From Acidobacteriota bacterium (lineage in GTDB: Bacteria > Acidobacteriota > Blastocatellia > Pyrinomonadales > Pyrinomonadaceae), in contig JAOAPY010000010.1 of assembly GCA_025463135.1 (NCBI GenBank), positions 62,001 to 126,000 on the forward strand: a DNA stretch of 64,000 nucleotides. The letters are read 5' to 3'. The translations under genes and the position numbers were made by a program. The notes under the pieces are model-generated. The model was given only the letters and a program-made list of their open reading frames with translations, was not told where the DNA came from and ran no database searches. Of the stretch, positions 16,734 to 26,100 are shown one piece after another (within the stretch, counting starts at the first letter, position 1; every line of letters begins with the position of its first letter).

Positions 16734-17237
16734 ATGAGTTCGGGCCAACAAGACCGGACCCAGTCCAGTAGCCAAATGAAAGAACGACCCGCGACCCCAG
16801 TCCCCAGCGAAGAAACTCGCTCAGGAACTTCGACGTCCCAATCATCTGCAGCAGGATCTACCGCTCCCAGTGGAAGACTGAAAGTTGTGCTCGCCGCCCT
16901 GATCATCGCGGCGCTTTTTGGTTTGGGTTCCGTCGTGCGATCGGTTATTAAGAACCGGCCCACCATCAAAGCCGGTGCGCCGGTCAGCAGGACACTCATG
17001 TATCCCGGTTCCCATGTGGTTATCGACCTCACCAACGAAAGCGGCGGTAGTATTCTGCAACTGACGACCTCGGATCCGCTCGACAAAGTTCAGAACTGGT
17101 ATATCTCGAATCTTCAGCCCACAAAAATTCTTCAGGTCACCCTGGGTACGGTGATATTGAAGAAGGATAATGTGACCGCTACTATTGTCGCTGAAAACAC
17201 AACGACGAATATCGTCATCAAACAGTCCGTGCCGTAG
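16734..17237 (+). CDS. single-pass membrane protein of unknown function, downstream of the J-domain fragment
   Basis: The 167-residue protein has a Ser/Thr/Pro-rich N-terminus (about 1-48), one membrane segment (LKVVLAALIIAALFGLGSVV) and a C-terminal ~95-residue domain predicted outside the cytoplasm (GSHVVIDLTNESGGSILQLT; NWYISNLQPTKILQVTLG). I do not recognise the domain. Its ATG directly follows the TAA of the J-domain remnant in the same frame, so it could be the membrane and C-terminal part of an originally longer J-domain protein. Confidence 0.65.
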   Translation: MSSGQQDRTQSSSQMKERPATPVPSEETRSGTSTSQSSAAGSTAPSGRLKVVLAALIIAALFGLGSVVRSVIKNRPTIKAGAPVSRTLMYPGSHVVIDLTNESGGSILQLTTSDPLDKVQNWYISNLQPTKILQVTLGTVILKKDNVTATIVAENTTTNIVIKQSVP

Positions 17238-17298
17238 CGGTAATGCCGAGACTTGCTTGCGGCGCCAGTTGCGCGGAAAATCAACTCAGAGGTAAAGC

Positions 17299-17535
17299 AT
17301 GAGTCAAACTTTCGAGGCTATCATCGACGAACATGGCGCGGTTCGGTTGCTCGAACCGATCCAGCTCGAGCAACCACGCCGGGCGCTGGTGACGATTCTC
17401 GACGACAAGCAACCGTGGGACGAGGGCAGTCTCGATGCTGGCTACCGTCAGATGGCGGCGGACGAGGCGCGGGAAGCTGAGGGCCTGGAGCTGGTTGAAT
17501 CCACGATCGGAGATTTGAGCGATGAAACGTGGTGA
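17299..17535 (+). CDS. antitoxin-like protein of a MazEF-type module
   Basis: The 78-residue protein starts [20 protein letters not shown], an AbrB/AF2212-like antitoxin N-terminus that dimerises and binds DNA, and ends with an acidic tail ([19 protein letters not shown]) suited to wrap the toxin. It overlaps the toxin gene by 14 bases, the classical antitoxin-first order with translational coupling. It should neutralise the toxin and repress the operon. Confidence 0.8.
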   Translation: MSQTFEAIIDEHGAVRLLEPIQLEQPRRALVTILDDKQPWDEGSLDAGYRQMAADEAREAEGLELVESTIGDLSDETW

Positions 17536-17842
17536 AATCTGGTGGGTGAACTTCGATCCGTCTCGTGGTGGCGAGATCAAAAAAACCCGCCCGGCGGTCC
17601 TTGTCAGCAACGATGCCTCAAACAAACATCTCAATCGCGTTCAAGTTGTGCCGCTATCAAGCAACGTCGACCGCCTCTACCCCAGTGAGGCGTACGTGAC
17701 CGTCAGCGGAAAAAAGAGCAAGGCCATGGCCGATCAGCTAATGACCGTCAGTAAGCTGCGCTTGATCAATTTACACGGGCGACTCTCGGATGTTGATCTT
17801 AGAGCAGTGGAAGCCGCGGTCAGGACACAGCCTGGTCTCTGA
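17522..17842 (+). CDS. MazF/PemK-type toxin endoribonuclease
   Basis: The protein starts [20 protein letters not shown] and continues [11 protein letters not shown], the MazF/PemK signature including the Arg and Thr/Ser residues of the RNase site. [18 protein letters not shown] and [12 protein letters not shown] follow as expected. Such toxins cut mRNA at short sequence motifs when the antitoxin is degraded. It is full length (106 residues) and looks intact. Confidence 0.92.
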   Translation: MKRGEIWWVNFDPSRGGEIKKTRPAVLVSNDASNKHLNRVQVVPLSSNVDRLYPSEAYVTVSGKKSKAMADQLMTVSKLRLINLHGRLSDVDLRAVEAAVRTQPGL

Positions 17843-17915
17843 CGAGCCTTCGATGGTCAAACTGCAAACCTCAACGACAAATACGTGTGAACTGATTAAC
17901 GGTTGAGGAAATATC

Positions 17916-18623
17916 ATGAATCTTCAAGTCGGCACCAGCGGGTTTAGTTATAAAGAATGGAAGGGTAGTTTTTACCCTGAGGACCTGCCCGCCAAAGGGA
18001 TGCTCTCGTATTACGCGTCGCGACTGCCGGCGGTCGAGATTAACAACACGTTCTACCGTCTGCCGCAGAAGAGTATGCTCGAAACCTGGAAAGAACAGGT
18101 GCCTGCAAATTTTCGCTTTTCGCTCAAAGCCTCTCAGCGCATCACGCATTTCAAAAGGTTGAAGGAAGTCGAGAACGAGACAAAATACCTGCTCGAGACC
18201 GCGGGCGCCCTTGCAGATCGCCTGGGTGTTATCCTGTTTCAGCTGCCGCCGAACATGAAAAAGGATCTGCCCCGGCTGGAAACATTTCTGGAGTGTTTGC
18301 CCGCTACGACCCGCGCGGCTTTTGAATTTCGGCATCAGACGTGGCTGGACGATGACGTGCTCCAGTTGCTGGCCAGTAAGAATCATGCGTTGTGTATTTC
18401 CGACACTGACGACTTGCCGGTTACCCACATCGACCGCACGGCTGAGTGGGGCTATCTGCGTTTGCGGCGGGTCCAGTACTCAGATGCGAATCTACAAGAG
18501 TGGCTGGACCGAGTGCGTCAACAGAACTGGGCAGAGGCTTTTGTCTTTTTCAAGCACGAAGACGAAGGGACCGGCCCAAAACTCGCAGCTCAGTTTCTGA
18601 ATCTTGCGTCCGACAACGCCTGA
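17916..18623 (+). CDS. DUF72 (YecE-like) TIM-barrel protein
   Basis: The product starts NLQVGTSGFSYKEWKGSFYP and contains AVEINNTFYRLP, FRFSLKASQRITHFKRL and AAFEFRHQTWLDDDV, the pattern of DUF72 proteins, a TIM-barrel family of unknown function. Length (235 residues) is in the usual range. It stands alone between the toxin pair and a secreted protein. Confidence 0.9.
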   Translation: MNLQVGTSGFSYKEWKGSFYPEDLPAKGMLSYYASRLPAVEINNTFYRLPQKSMLETWKEQVPANFRFSLKASQRITHFKRLKEVENETKYLLETAGALADRLGVILFQLPPNMKKDLPRLETFLECLPATTRAAFEFRHQTWLDDDVLQLLASKNHALCISDTDDLPVTHIDRTAEWGYLRLRRVQYSDANLQEWLDRVRQQNWAEAFVFFKHEDEGTGPKLAAQFLNLASDNA

Positions 18624-18644
18624 GAGCCAACGTTCGGAGTAGTC

Positions 18645-18726
18645 ACAGGCGTTTAGTTTGCCGCCTTTCAGGCGGGCTTTACGTTGGGCGAAAACCCGAC
18701 TGAAGTCGGTACCCTGAACGTCTGTC
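18645..18726. repeat. family D repeat, CCCGACTGAAGTCGG type
   Basis: Contains GCCGCCTTTCAGGCGGGC, then CCCGACTGAAGTCGGTACC and CTGAACGTCTGTC. The same blocks in reverse order are found at 51567-51639, where they carry the rlmN stop codon. Confidence 0.75.
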
Positions 18727-18854
18727 ACCAGGCCAGGGGCACTACCTGACTTCTCCTTCAAGTCACTAATTTCCAATGACCACCAAACCCTGAAAAGGTT
18801 CCTCGCATCAAACCGCCGTTCTTGAATCCAATTCTTCGGGAGATACTTCCGGTC

Positions 18855-19673
18855 ATGAAACTGACCTTCGCATGTATTCTGTTGGCAATCGCAACCATGG
18901 CCGGGATTGCGTTTCAATCTTCGCAAACGGCAAGTGCGCAGGAGCCGGCGGACAATATCAAAAAATCCGGGCCCGTTGATGTCGACCACATTGTTCAGGC
19001 TTTTTCCGCGAAGGAAACCGAGTTTCGCCAGGCGCTGAACAACTACTCCTTCAAGCGGGATGCTGCGGTGCAGCAAATCGGGATGGGCGGCTCAGTCACG
19101 GGAGAGTACCATCGCGTCTCGCAGTTTGTGTTTGACGATCGCGCGAATCGCTTTGAGAAGATCACTTACTTTCCGGCAAGCACCTTGACGGAATTGGTGA
19201 TCACTCCGGAAGACATTGAGGACCTGGGTGGCATTCAACCGTTTGCTTTGGAAGCTTCAAAGATCAATCTGTACAACTTCAATTACCTGGGCACCGAGCA
19301 TATAGACGAGCTCGATACCTACGTTTTCGATGTGCAGCCGAAGGTCCTGCCGAAAAAAATCAGCGAGCGCTTTTTCCAGGGACGAATCTGGGTCGACAAC
19401 CGCGACTTGCAGATTGTCAAAGTGCGTGGCAAAGGCGTCCCGGAAGGCAAGCAGCGTTTTCCGCTCTTCGAAACTTATCGACAACAGATCGATGGACACT
19501 ATTGGTTCCCGGTCTATACTTACGCGGACGACACTTTGATTTTTCCCGAGGTGGCGATTCACGTGCGCATGTTGGTCCGTTACACCGACTTTCAACGCTT
19601 CCGTAGTCGCGTAACGATCACTGAGGCGGACGAGCCCACACCCAGCCCCACGCCGCTGCCCAAGAAGCCATAA
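18855..19673 (+). CDS. secreted protein, possible LolA-like outer-membrane-related protein
   Basis: A signal peptide (MKLTFACILLAIATMAGIAF, cleavage near TASA) is followed by a domain of about 240 residues with alternating beta strands (GRIWVDNRDLQIVKVRGKG; YWFPVYTYADDTLIF), reminiscent of LolA/LppX-type half-barrels that bind lipids. The assignment is weak. The ATG at 18855 places the signal peptide at the very N-terminus; a TTG at 18822 is in frame. The C-terminus is Pro/Thr-rich. It is followed by a family C repeat and a bidirectional terminator. Confidence 0.65.
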   Translation: MKLTFACILLAIATMAGIAFQSSQTASAQEPADNIKKSGPVDVDHIVQAFSAKETEFRQALNNYSFKRDAAVQQIGMGGSVTGEYHRVSQFVFDDRANRFEKITYFPASTLTELVITPEDIEDLGGIQPFALEASKINLYNFNYLGTEHIDELDTYVFDVQPKVLPKKISERFFQGRIWVDNRDLQIVKVRGKGVPEGKQRFPLFETYRQQIDGHYWFPVYTYADDTLIFPEVAIHVRMLVRYTDFQRFRSRVTITEADEPTPSPTPLPKKP

Positions 19674-19704
19674 CCATCCTGAGATAATTCCGGGACGCTT
19701 TCCT

Positions 19705-19801
19705 GGACCGCACGCATCCTGCGTGCTGAGGTCTGGAAGATTAATCTTTTGGGTAAGCCCGAGAGTTGCCAACAGTCAGCACGCAGGATGCATGCGGTCC
19801 C
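19705..19801. repeat. family C: inverted repeat
   Basis: Arms GGACCGCACGCATCCTGCG and CGCAGGATGCATGCGGTCC, about 45 bp apart, follow the secreted-protein gene. Related copies are at 1861 and 16021. Confidence 0.85.
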
Positions 19802-19802
19802 A

Positions 19803-19840
19803 AAAAAAGAGAGAGGCGCCGCAACGCCTCTTTCTCTTTT
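19803..19840. terminator. bidirectional rho-independent terminator
   Basis: GAGGCG-ccgcaa-CGCCTC is flanked by an A-run on the left and a T-rich run on the right, so it can end transcription from both the secreted-protein gene (plus) and the metallothionein gene (minus). Confidence 0.75.
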
Positions 19841-19863
19841 CTTAATGACGATTTGAGTAGTGG

Positions 19864-20010
19864 TTAAAAGTTGCCGGCGCACTCGTCGTGGCCGCAGTCG
19901 CAATCCAGTTCTATGGTGTCTCCGGTACCTTCGCACGAGGCACTGCAGTACTTGCCGTCTGGCTGCGGCGGGCAGCTGCACACCGGATTCTTACACTTCT
20001 CTTCTGCCAT
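19864..20010 (-). CDS. bacterial metallothionein-like protein
   Basis: A 48-residue reading frame with eight Cys (positions 6, 11, 13, 22, 26, 37, 39, 44) and His41: it starts MAEEKCKNPVCSC, then GKYCSASC and ends CDCGHDECAGNF. The spacing and the GKYCS core match bacterial metallothioneins of the BmtA/SmtA type, small cytoplasmic proteins that bind zinc, cadmium or copper in thiolate clusters. The ATG (20008-20010) is preceded by AAGGAGAGAAAC, a very good ribosome site, and the gene ends before a bidirectional terminator. No ArsR/SmtB regulator is adjacent. The gene is short enough to be missed by automatic calling. Confidence 0.85.
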   Translation of the reverse strand: MAEEKCKNPVCSCPPQPDGKYCSASCEGTGDTIELDCDCGHDECAGNF

Positions 20011-20094
20011 GTTTCTCTCCTTGTCTGATGCTGAAAGTTTGGGTGCCTAGAGTAGCATACCCAGCCTCTGTCTAACATCACCGCCACGACGGTT

Positions 20095-20191
20095 GTACTG
20101 CAGGCTGCCAGCCTGCAGTGATACCCAAGATTCTCTGTCGGAATTAAGGGGCCTCTAATCGTCGTGCGCAGCAGGCTGGCAGCCTGCTGTA
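20095..20191. repeat. family H: inverted repeat CAGGCTGCCAGCCTG
   Basis: Two palindromes, gtactgCAGGCTGCCAGCCTG (20095-20115) and GCAGCAGGCTGGCAGCCTGC (20169-20188), face each other and together form a long stem. It lies just downstream of the ankyrin gene's stop codon. Confidence 0.8.
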
Positions 20192-20202
20192 CACTGAGAG
20201 CT

Positions 20203-21726
20203 TTATTCCTGTGCGCCGCGGGATTTCAGAAGCTCAATCACCGCCGTCTTCTCGTTCTTTACAGCCAGACTCAGCGCGGTTTCCTGCTCTTGATTGCGGG
20301 ACGAGAGGTCCGCGCCGGCATTGAGCAAGAACCTTAGGGATTCCAAATTGCCCACAGCCGCGGCGTTAATGAGCGCTGTGTAGCCACGATTATCTTTGGC
20401 ATTTACTTCAGCACCCGCATCAATCAATCCCCTGACGGTTGTCTCTGGTCCACCGCCGGCCGCCAATATTAAGGCCGTTTCACCATCATCGTTCCGAGCA
20501 TTGACGTCCGCCCCGAGGGCAATCAGGAACTTCGCAACCTGCGGATCTTCGTTACTGACCGCAAACATAAGGACGGTCCTGCCCTCATTACTTTTCTCCT
20601 CGATCCTGGCGCCGTTTTCGGTAAGGATGCGGACGACCGCAAGGTTGCTCTCGCTCACGGTTTTCATCAACACCGATTCGCCGTCTTCGTCACGCTCATT
20701 GACTCGAGCTCCGGCCGTAAGCAACTCACGAACGAGCTCCGGCGTGGCGTTCTCGCCCAGATACATCAAAGGCGTATGGTTCCTGTTGCCCTTGAGTCTG
20801 ACGTCGGCACCCGCGGCCAGCAGCGTGCGAGTAATCTCGAGGTTGCTGTTTTCCACTGCGTGTTCCAGCGCCGTCAGACCGGTGTGCTCATCCCTTACAT
20901 TGATGTTGGGACTGGAATAGGCGAGTTGTTTGATGGCCTCCAGATCATTTTCGGCCGCCGCTTTGACCAACGGTTCCTTCGCTGAGACAAATATTGCCCC
21001 ACCCGAAACTGAAGTTGTTGAATCCTCAGGCGCCAGTATGTCGACCTCGGCCATAATCAAAGGCAAGTCGAGGTTTAGGTCAAGCGCGAGGGAATCCCGC
21101 GCCGAAAGGTTCAAATTCTGCATCTCTTTTTGCGCCAGTCCTCCTCCCGAGGCAGTAAGGGCATAAGCACCTGGACTAAGAAAGGCGAAGAAATATGCGC
21201 CCGTCTCACTGGTGGTCGTCGTGAACGAGGTATGCTCCGCGCTGTTTACCAGCTTCACAGTGGCTCCCTGGACCAACGCACCAGCCGGATCCTTCACCGT
21301 TCCGGACACGGTGGCAGTGGCTTCGCCGGCAGGTGACCTTTCCATTTTGGGTTGCGTGATTGACGTTAGAGTAGAGGCCTCTGGAACCGAGCGGCTCTGT
21401 GCCGCGGCGCTCGCCAGGCTAAGAGTTGCGGTGAACGCGCCAGCCGCCAAACGAGACACCCGCGGGCTGATACGATAAAGGTTTTTCGGCGGACGCGTGT
21501 TTGCGATACCACCATCAGGTCGGGTTACGTACCGCACACAGATGCGACCATTCGAGCGCGCAAGCAAACGCTGAGCTTTGGAGCGCGTCATCTCTGATAG
21601 ATTATTGACTTCCAGGTTGCAGTGTTCGCAAAAGCGCACTGTGTCGCTGCCGATCATCTGGTCCCAATCGGCGTCACAGGAAGATTCAACTCTAAGGCGA
21701 TCGAGAGAACGAAACTGATTGGACAT
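20203..21726 (-). CDS. Cys-motif / carboxypeptidase-regulatory-like / ankyrin repeat membrane protein
   Basis: The 507-residue protein has four parts. Residues 15-72 hold a Cys-rich motif (SSCDADWDQM, VRFCEHCNLEVNNLS, RICVRYVTRPDG) that I associate with Acidobacteriota proteins and that may bind metal (C17, C33, C36, C63). A hydrophobic segment follows (about 90-110). Residues ~140-230 form a CarboxypepD-regulatory-like beta-sandwich (GTVKDPAGALVQGATVKLVN). Residues ~265-507 are about seven ankyrin repeats (GDTALILAAGGG-like units). It is probably anchored in the membrane with the repeats binding partner proteins. The start has AAAGGAG seven bases upstream. Confidence 0.8.
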   Translation of the reverse strand: MSNQFRSLDRLRVESSCDADWDQMIGSDTVRFCEHCNLEVNNLSEMTRSKAQRLLARSNGRICVRYVTRPDGGIANTRPPKNLYRISPRVSRLAAGAFTATLSLASAAAQSRSVPEASTLTSITQPKMERSPAGEATATVSGTVKDPAGALVQGATVKLVNSAEHTSFTTTTSETGAYFFAFLSPGAYALTASGGGLAQKEMQNLNLSARDSLALDLNLDLPLIMAEVDILAPEDSTTSVSGGAIFVSAKEPLVKAAAENDLEAIKQLAYSSPNINVRDEHTGLTALEHAVENSNLEITRTLLAAGADVRLKGNRNHTPLMYLGENATPELVRELLTAGARVNERDEDGESVLMKTVSESNLAVVRILTENGARIEEKSNEGRTVLMFAVSNEDPQVAKFLIALGADVNARNDDGETALILAAGGGPETTVRGLIDAGAEVNAKDNRGYTALINAAAVGNLESLRFLLNAGADLSSRNQEQETALSLAVKNEKTAVIELLKSRGAQE

Positions 21727-22111
21727 AGCTGGCTCCTTTCAAGTAAACGCACTTGAGAATCCAGGGGAGAATGCCTGGCGTGGTCTTAGACACTACTGCC
21801 TTTAACAAGTTCCGCTGCTTTACAACAAACTCTTTCGGCACAACTACGGCGCGCGTGATCACGAAATACACTACGGCCAAAAAGAAACCCGGGGCTTCAG
21901 CGTTACTGGCTGATCAATTCTTATCGTGACCGCGAGACTGGGAAGGATCTCGCTAACTAACGTTTGAGTTGGGGCGCAGCCTGGGGAGGAGCTTGTCTTT
22001 TCTCGTATTGCGCGGGTGAGATGCGGTGGGGTTGCCGCCGGGTTGTTGGCAGGTCAAGAAATATTTGGAAAGAAGTTCGGAATTTCGGATCGGGATTAAA
22101 GGAACTCTCTT
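21727..22111. other. gene-free stretch
   Basis: Apart from a small hairpin next to the ankyrin gene's ribosome site (TCAAGT-aaacgc-ACTTGA, 21739-21756) I see nothing here. A 62-codon minus-strand frame overlapping the ankyrin gene start has no family resemblance and no ribosome site. Confidence 0.5.
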
Positions 22112-23029
22112 CTAAGCGTCCGCGGCCTTACTCACGGCCATCGCGATCTCCGCCGCCACGCGCGCGTTGTTCTCGAGCAGCGCGATATTGGCTTTGAGAG
22201 TAGCGCCGTCGCTTTGCCGCGCCATGCGCGAAAGCAGGAAGGGAGTTAACTCGCGTCCGCCGATGTGTTCCCGTTCGGCAGCCCTCAGCGAGTCGTCGAG
22301 AATCTTTTCCAGAACATCAAGCGGCAGTTCTGCCGCGGCGGGCACCGGCACCGTAACGAGCAACGCGCTCTGAATTCCCAGATAGAGTTGTGCCTTGAAC
22401 AGTTGCGCTACCTCGTCTCCTGAATCCACCCGGGCATCAAGGGGCAGGCCGCTTTGACGCGAATAAAACGCGGGCATCTCGTCACACTGAAAGCCCAGCA
22501 CAGTGATGCCGTGCGTCTCGAGCCATTCTCGGGTGGCGGGCAAATCCAAAACGATCTTTGCGCCTGAACAAACGACAATCAGCGGCGTGCGCGCCAACTC
22601 CGGCAAGTCTGCCGAGACATCGGATAGTGCGCCGCGATGAACTCCGCCGATGCCGCCAGTCGCGAAAACCTGAATGCCGGCGCGCTGGGCAATCCAACTA
22701 GTGGTGGCGACGGTGGTGGCGCCGTCGATTCGCCGGGCGACTGCCACGGCCAGGTCGCGCGTGCTGATTTTTTTGATGTCGTCGCCGTCGGCAATATGCC
22801 GGATCTGATCTTCGTTCAAGCCGGCACAGAGCCGGCCGTTAAGAATTGCGATCGTAGCCGGCGTGGCTCCCGCTTCGCTGACAATCTGCTCCAGGCGACG
22901 TGCGGTTTCCAGATTCTGCGGACGTGGCAAGCCGTGCGCGATCACGGTTGACTCGAGCGCAACCACCGGCCCGCGCGCCTCAAGCGCCGCGCGCACCGCC
23001 GGACTAAAATTTAGGTGTTCACGAATCAT
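22112..23029 (-). CDS. psuG: pseudouridine-5'-phosphate glycosidase
   Basis: The product contains GPVVALESTVIAHGLPRPQN, IAILNGRLCAGL, TTVATTSWIAQRAGI and VFATGGIGGVHRGA, characteristic of PsuG. The enzyme splits pseudouridine 5'-phosphate into uracil and ribose 5-phosphate (or the reverse). Length (305 residues) is normal. No psuK kinase gene is adjacent, so pseudouridine phosphorylation must be encoded elsewhere or not occur. Confidence 0.95.
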   Translation of the reverse strand: MIREHLNFSPAVRAALEARGPVVALESTVIAHGLPRPQNLETARRLEQIVSEAGATPATIAILNGRLCAGLNEDQIRHIADGDDIKKISTRDLAVAVARRIDGATTVATTSWIAQRAGIQVFATGGIGGVHRGALSDVSADLPELARTPLIVVCSGAKIVLDLPATREWLETHGITVLGFQCDEMPAFYSRQSGLPLDARVDSGDEVAQLFKAQLYLGIQSALLVTVPVPAAAELPLDVLEKILDDSLRAAEREHIGGRELTPFLLSRMARQSDGATLKANIALLENNARVAAEIAMAVSKAADA

Positions 23030-23038
23030 GATTATTTT

Positions 23039-23137
23039 GGCTACAGGCGCGACTTTAGTCGGGCACTTGTTATCGCTTAAAGCCCGACTGAAAGAAAAAA
23101 CACCCGACTGAGGTCGGAACTCTATACGCCTGTAGCT
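23039..23137. repeat. family D repeat carrying the histidine kinase stop codon
   Basis: Outer arms GGCTACAGGCG and CGCCTGTAGCTGCC enclose GACTTTAGTCGGGC and CCCGACTGAGGTCGG units. The TAG stop (23122-23124) and the last codons of the histidine kinase lie in the right arm. Confidence 0.8.
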
Positions 23138-26100
23138 GCCGGTCGCTCGTTCTTTGTCAAAGTAAAAATGGTGCCACCTGCCGCGCGTTTATTCCAAGTT
23201 ACTTCGGCTTCGATCAAGCTGGCGCGGGCATGAATATTTGCCAGGCCCCGACCTTGCGCGGGCAGGTCAACCGGGGCAAAGAATTCGCCGTCATCGGCGA
23301 TTGTCAAAATGAGATTATTCCCGGCGGACGTCTTAAGCTCAAGGCGCACATGGCGCGCCTGCGAGTGCCGGCAGATGTTGTTAATAATCTCTTGCGCGAT
23401 GCGATAGATCTGTATGCGCTCGCCGGGCTCGAGCTTGATACGTTCTTCGATCTCTTCAGCGGCAATCACCTCATACTCAAACTTTTTCTCGGATGGCAGG
23501 TGGGCCACCGCACTGGCCAGGGCCCATTCGAGTGCCGCCGCCAGCCCTACATTATCAAGCACCGAAGGACTCAGGTCTTCACAGATACGCCGGATCTCAT
23601 TCGAAACCGACTCAATCTCTTTGCGGAAAGCCGCGGGCTCGAAGCTCGAATTATCACCGTTGCCGTCATGGCCCGAGTTCCGCTCGTTAACGCTCGCGGC
23701 ATTAGAGTGTGCCGCGCCGCCGGGCATGTTATCCGTTATGAGCAGCAAGCGGCGCAGATCAGCGAGTGTCTGATCGTGCAGGTCGCGCGCGATGCGCCGG
23801 CGCTCGCGTTCTGCTTCATTGGCCAGGTCGAGACGCGCACCTGCCAGCTCGCGATTGGCACTGACCAATGCAGCGCTGGTGCGCACGATGCGGCGATGCT
23901 CCAACACGGCCCACATCAACGCCAGCAAGGCGAGAATTAAAAGCACAGCCAGCGCGGTCGAGGTCCACGGAAAAGGCGCGCCAGCCACATTTAGTTCGAA
24001 CGAAAGAGGGCTTGAGGCGATCAGATCTTTCGTAAACGCGCGCACCGTCGCCTTGTATTTTCCTGGCTTAAGACCTTCCATTGTGAACTGGGAATCGCGC
24101 GAAAGCTTTTGCTTGATCACCTTACCTTTGCTGTCTGCCAGCAAAAACGCGTATTGAAACTGCTCGGGAAACGTGCGGCTGCTCGTGGCCGTCACGTCGA
24201 GCAGCAAACTATTCTGCGGGTACTCGAGATTCAAACCCGTGCGCAATTCTTCCGGTTGATGAACCCGCTTACTGATGATGCGGGTCGCCGAAAGCGAAGG
24301 CTGCATGCGACCCGGCCGGTAACGCACCACGCCACGGTTGGTTCCGATCAGCAGGAACGCATTGCCTTCGCCGTCACGCTCCGGCAGGACAGCGAAAACA
24401 TTTTGCGAAGGCAGTCCCTGTTCGACATCCAACTGCGAGACGATTGGTCCATGCGTTTCGTCAAACAGAATCTTTATCAAACCACCGCCGGCGGTTGCAC
24501 ACCAGGCTTCGCGAATTCCGCCATCATGAATAGCCACAATACTGCGGGCATCAAAGCCAGGCGCGGCGCCAAGGCAATTGCCGCCGGCCGCGCAGAGAAA
24601 GACGCCCCGGCTGGTAGCGAACCAGATTGCGCCGTCCGCCGTCCGGTCGATCGATCTGACCACAGCGTCTTTGAAAATCTCAAAGGCGGGTTCAGGTTTG
24701 GTGGACTGTCCGTCAAAAATCACCACGCCGCTGGTGGTGCCGATCAGCAAGCGGCGATCACCATCTGAAAACAAGCTGATTACTTCCGGCGAGTCAGCTA
24801 ACCCGTTGGGCCAGACTCTTCTGGCTCGTCCTTCATCGATGCGTTCAACGCCACGTCCGAAACTGGCGATGTAGACGCCGCCCTGAAACTGGGCAATCGC
24901 CCGCACGCTGCCCGGCGCATCGACCGCGCCCGAAGCGGATCCAATCCGCGCGAACGATTGATCCGCATCGCTTACCGCGTGCCCCGATTTAGGGCCGATA
25001 TAGAATCCGCTTGCTGCTCCCACCAGCAAACGACCGCTCTGATCTTCACTCAACGCATAGATAATGCTGCGCGCGAGATTGTTCACCGGCTTCCACGCCG
25101 CGGCTTTTTTGTCATAGATAAAGAGACCGCGATTCGTGCCGCAGTAGACGCTGCCTTCCACAGTCTGATAGAGCGCCCGCACAAAATTGCTTTCCGGATT
25201 ATCGCTTACCAGCTCCACCCGGGGTGCATTAGGATCGTAACGACTGACGCCGCGATCGGTGCCGAACCAGACCACCTCTTCGCGATCCACGAAGATGGCG
25301 TAAACGTGGTCCGACCGCAGGCCGCCCAGAGTGCCATCAAAAGTGAAACGGACGACATTTTTCGGATTCGTGAAATGAAAAACGCCGCGCCCGTCTGAAC
25401 CTACCCACATGTCGTCGTGGCCACCCGGACGCAAAGCGGTGACGGGACCAGTGGGTGCATCGACTCTGGCAATGCGGCTCGCGTCTTCGCCTTCATAGAA
25501 ACCGCTTTCTTCTTTTTTGCTCTTGCTACCCACCCACAGCGTACCTTTCGGATCAGTTTCAAGAGCGCGAATAAAGTAAGCCTGCGGCCGCATTTCGAGC
25601 GGGCGAGCTGAAGCGTTCTCGATCGCCAGCACTCCGCGACTGGATGATCCCGCGAGCAACTTGCCCTGAGCAAGGGTAAGGCTGGTCAACGGTAACAGAC
25701 CCGGATGATCAGCGTCGGCGCTCTGCAAGGGCGTGGCCAGCAATTGTTTTGTTTTGATGCCGGGGTCAGAAGGCGGCCGGCGAATTACGCCCTCAACCTC
25801 CGATGCGGATGAAATAGGATCGATGTGGCAGTCATAAACCATCCCCTGCTCCGCTGCCATGATCGCGTGGCTGTGTTCAGGCGCGATGATCGCGTTGATT
25901 GTTTTGCCGTCGAGTTCCTTAATCTGCTCAAACTTGCCATTGGCAAAACGCGCGGCGCCGCTGTCGGTCCCAATCCATAGTGAGCCGTCCTGATCGGATT
26001 GCAAGGCCAATACACGTCCTCCGGGCAATTCGGGATCGGTGACTGCCTGGGTCCGGCGCCCGTCGAACTTTGCCAGCCCGGCTTCGGTACCGAACCACAT

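Noticed and set aside
21692-21880. 62-residue minus-strand protein upstream of the ankyrin gene
   Set aside because: Overlaps the ankyrin gene start, has no ribosome site and no recognisable family.
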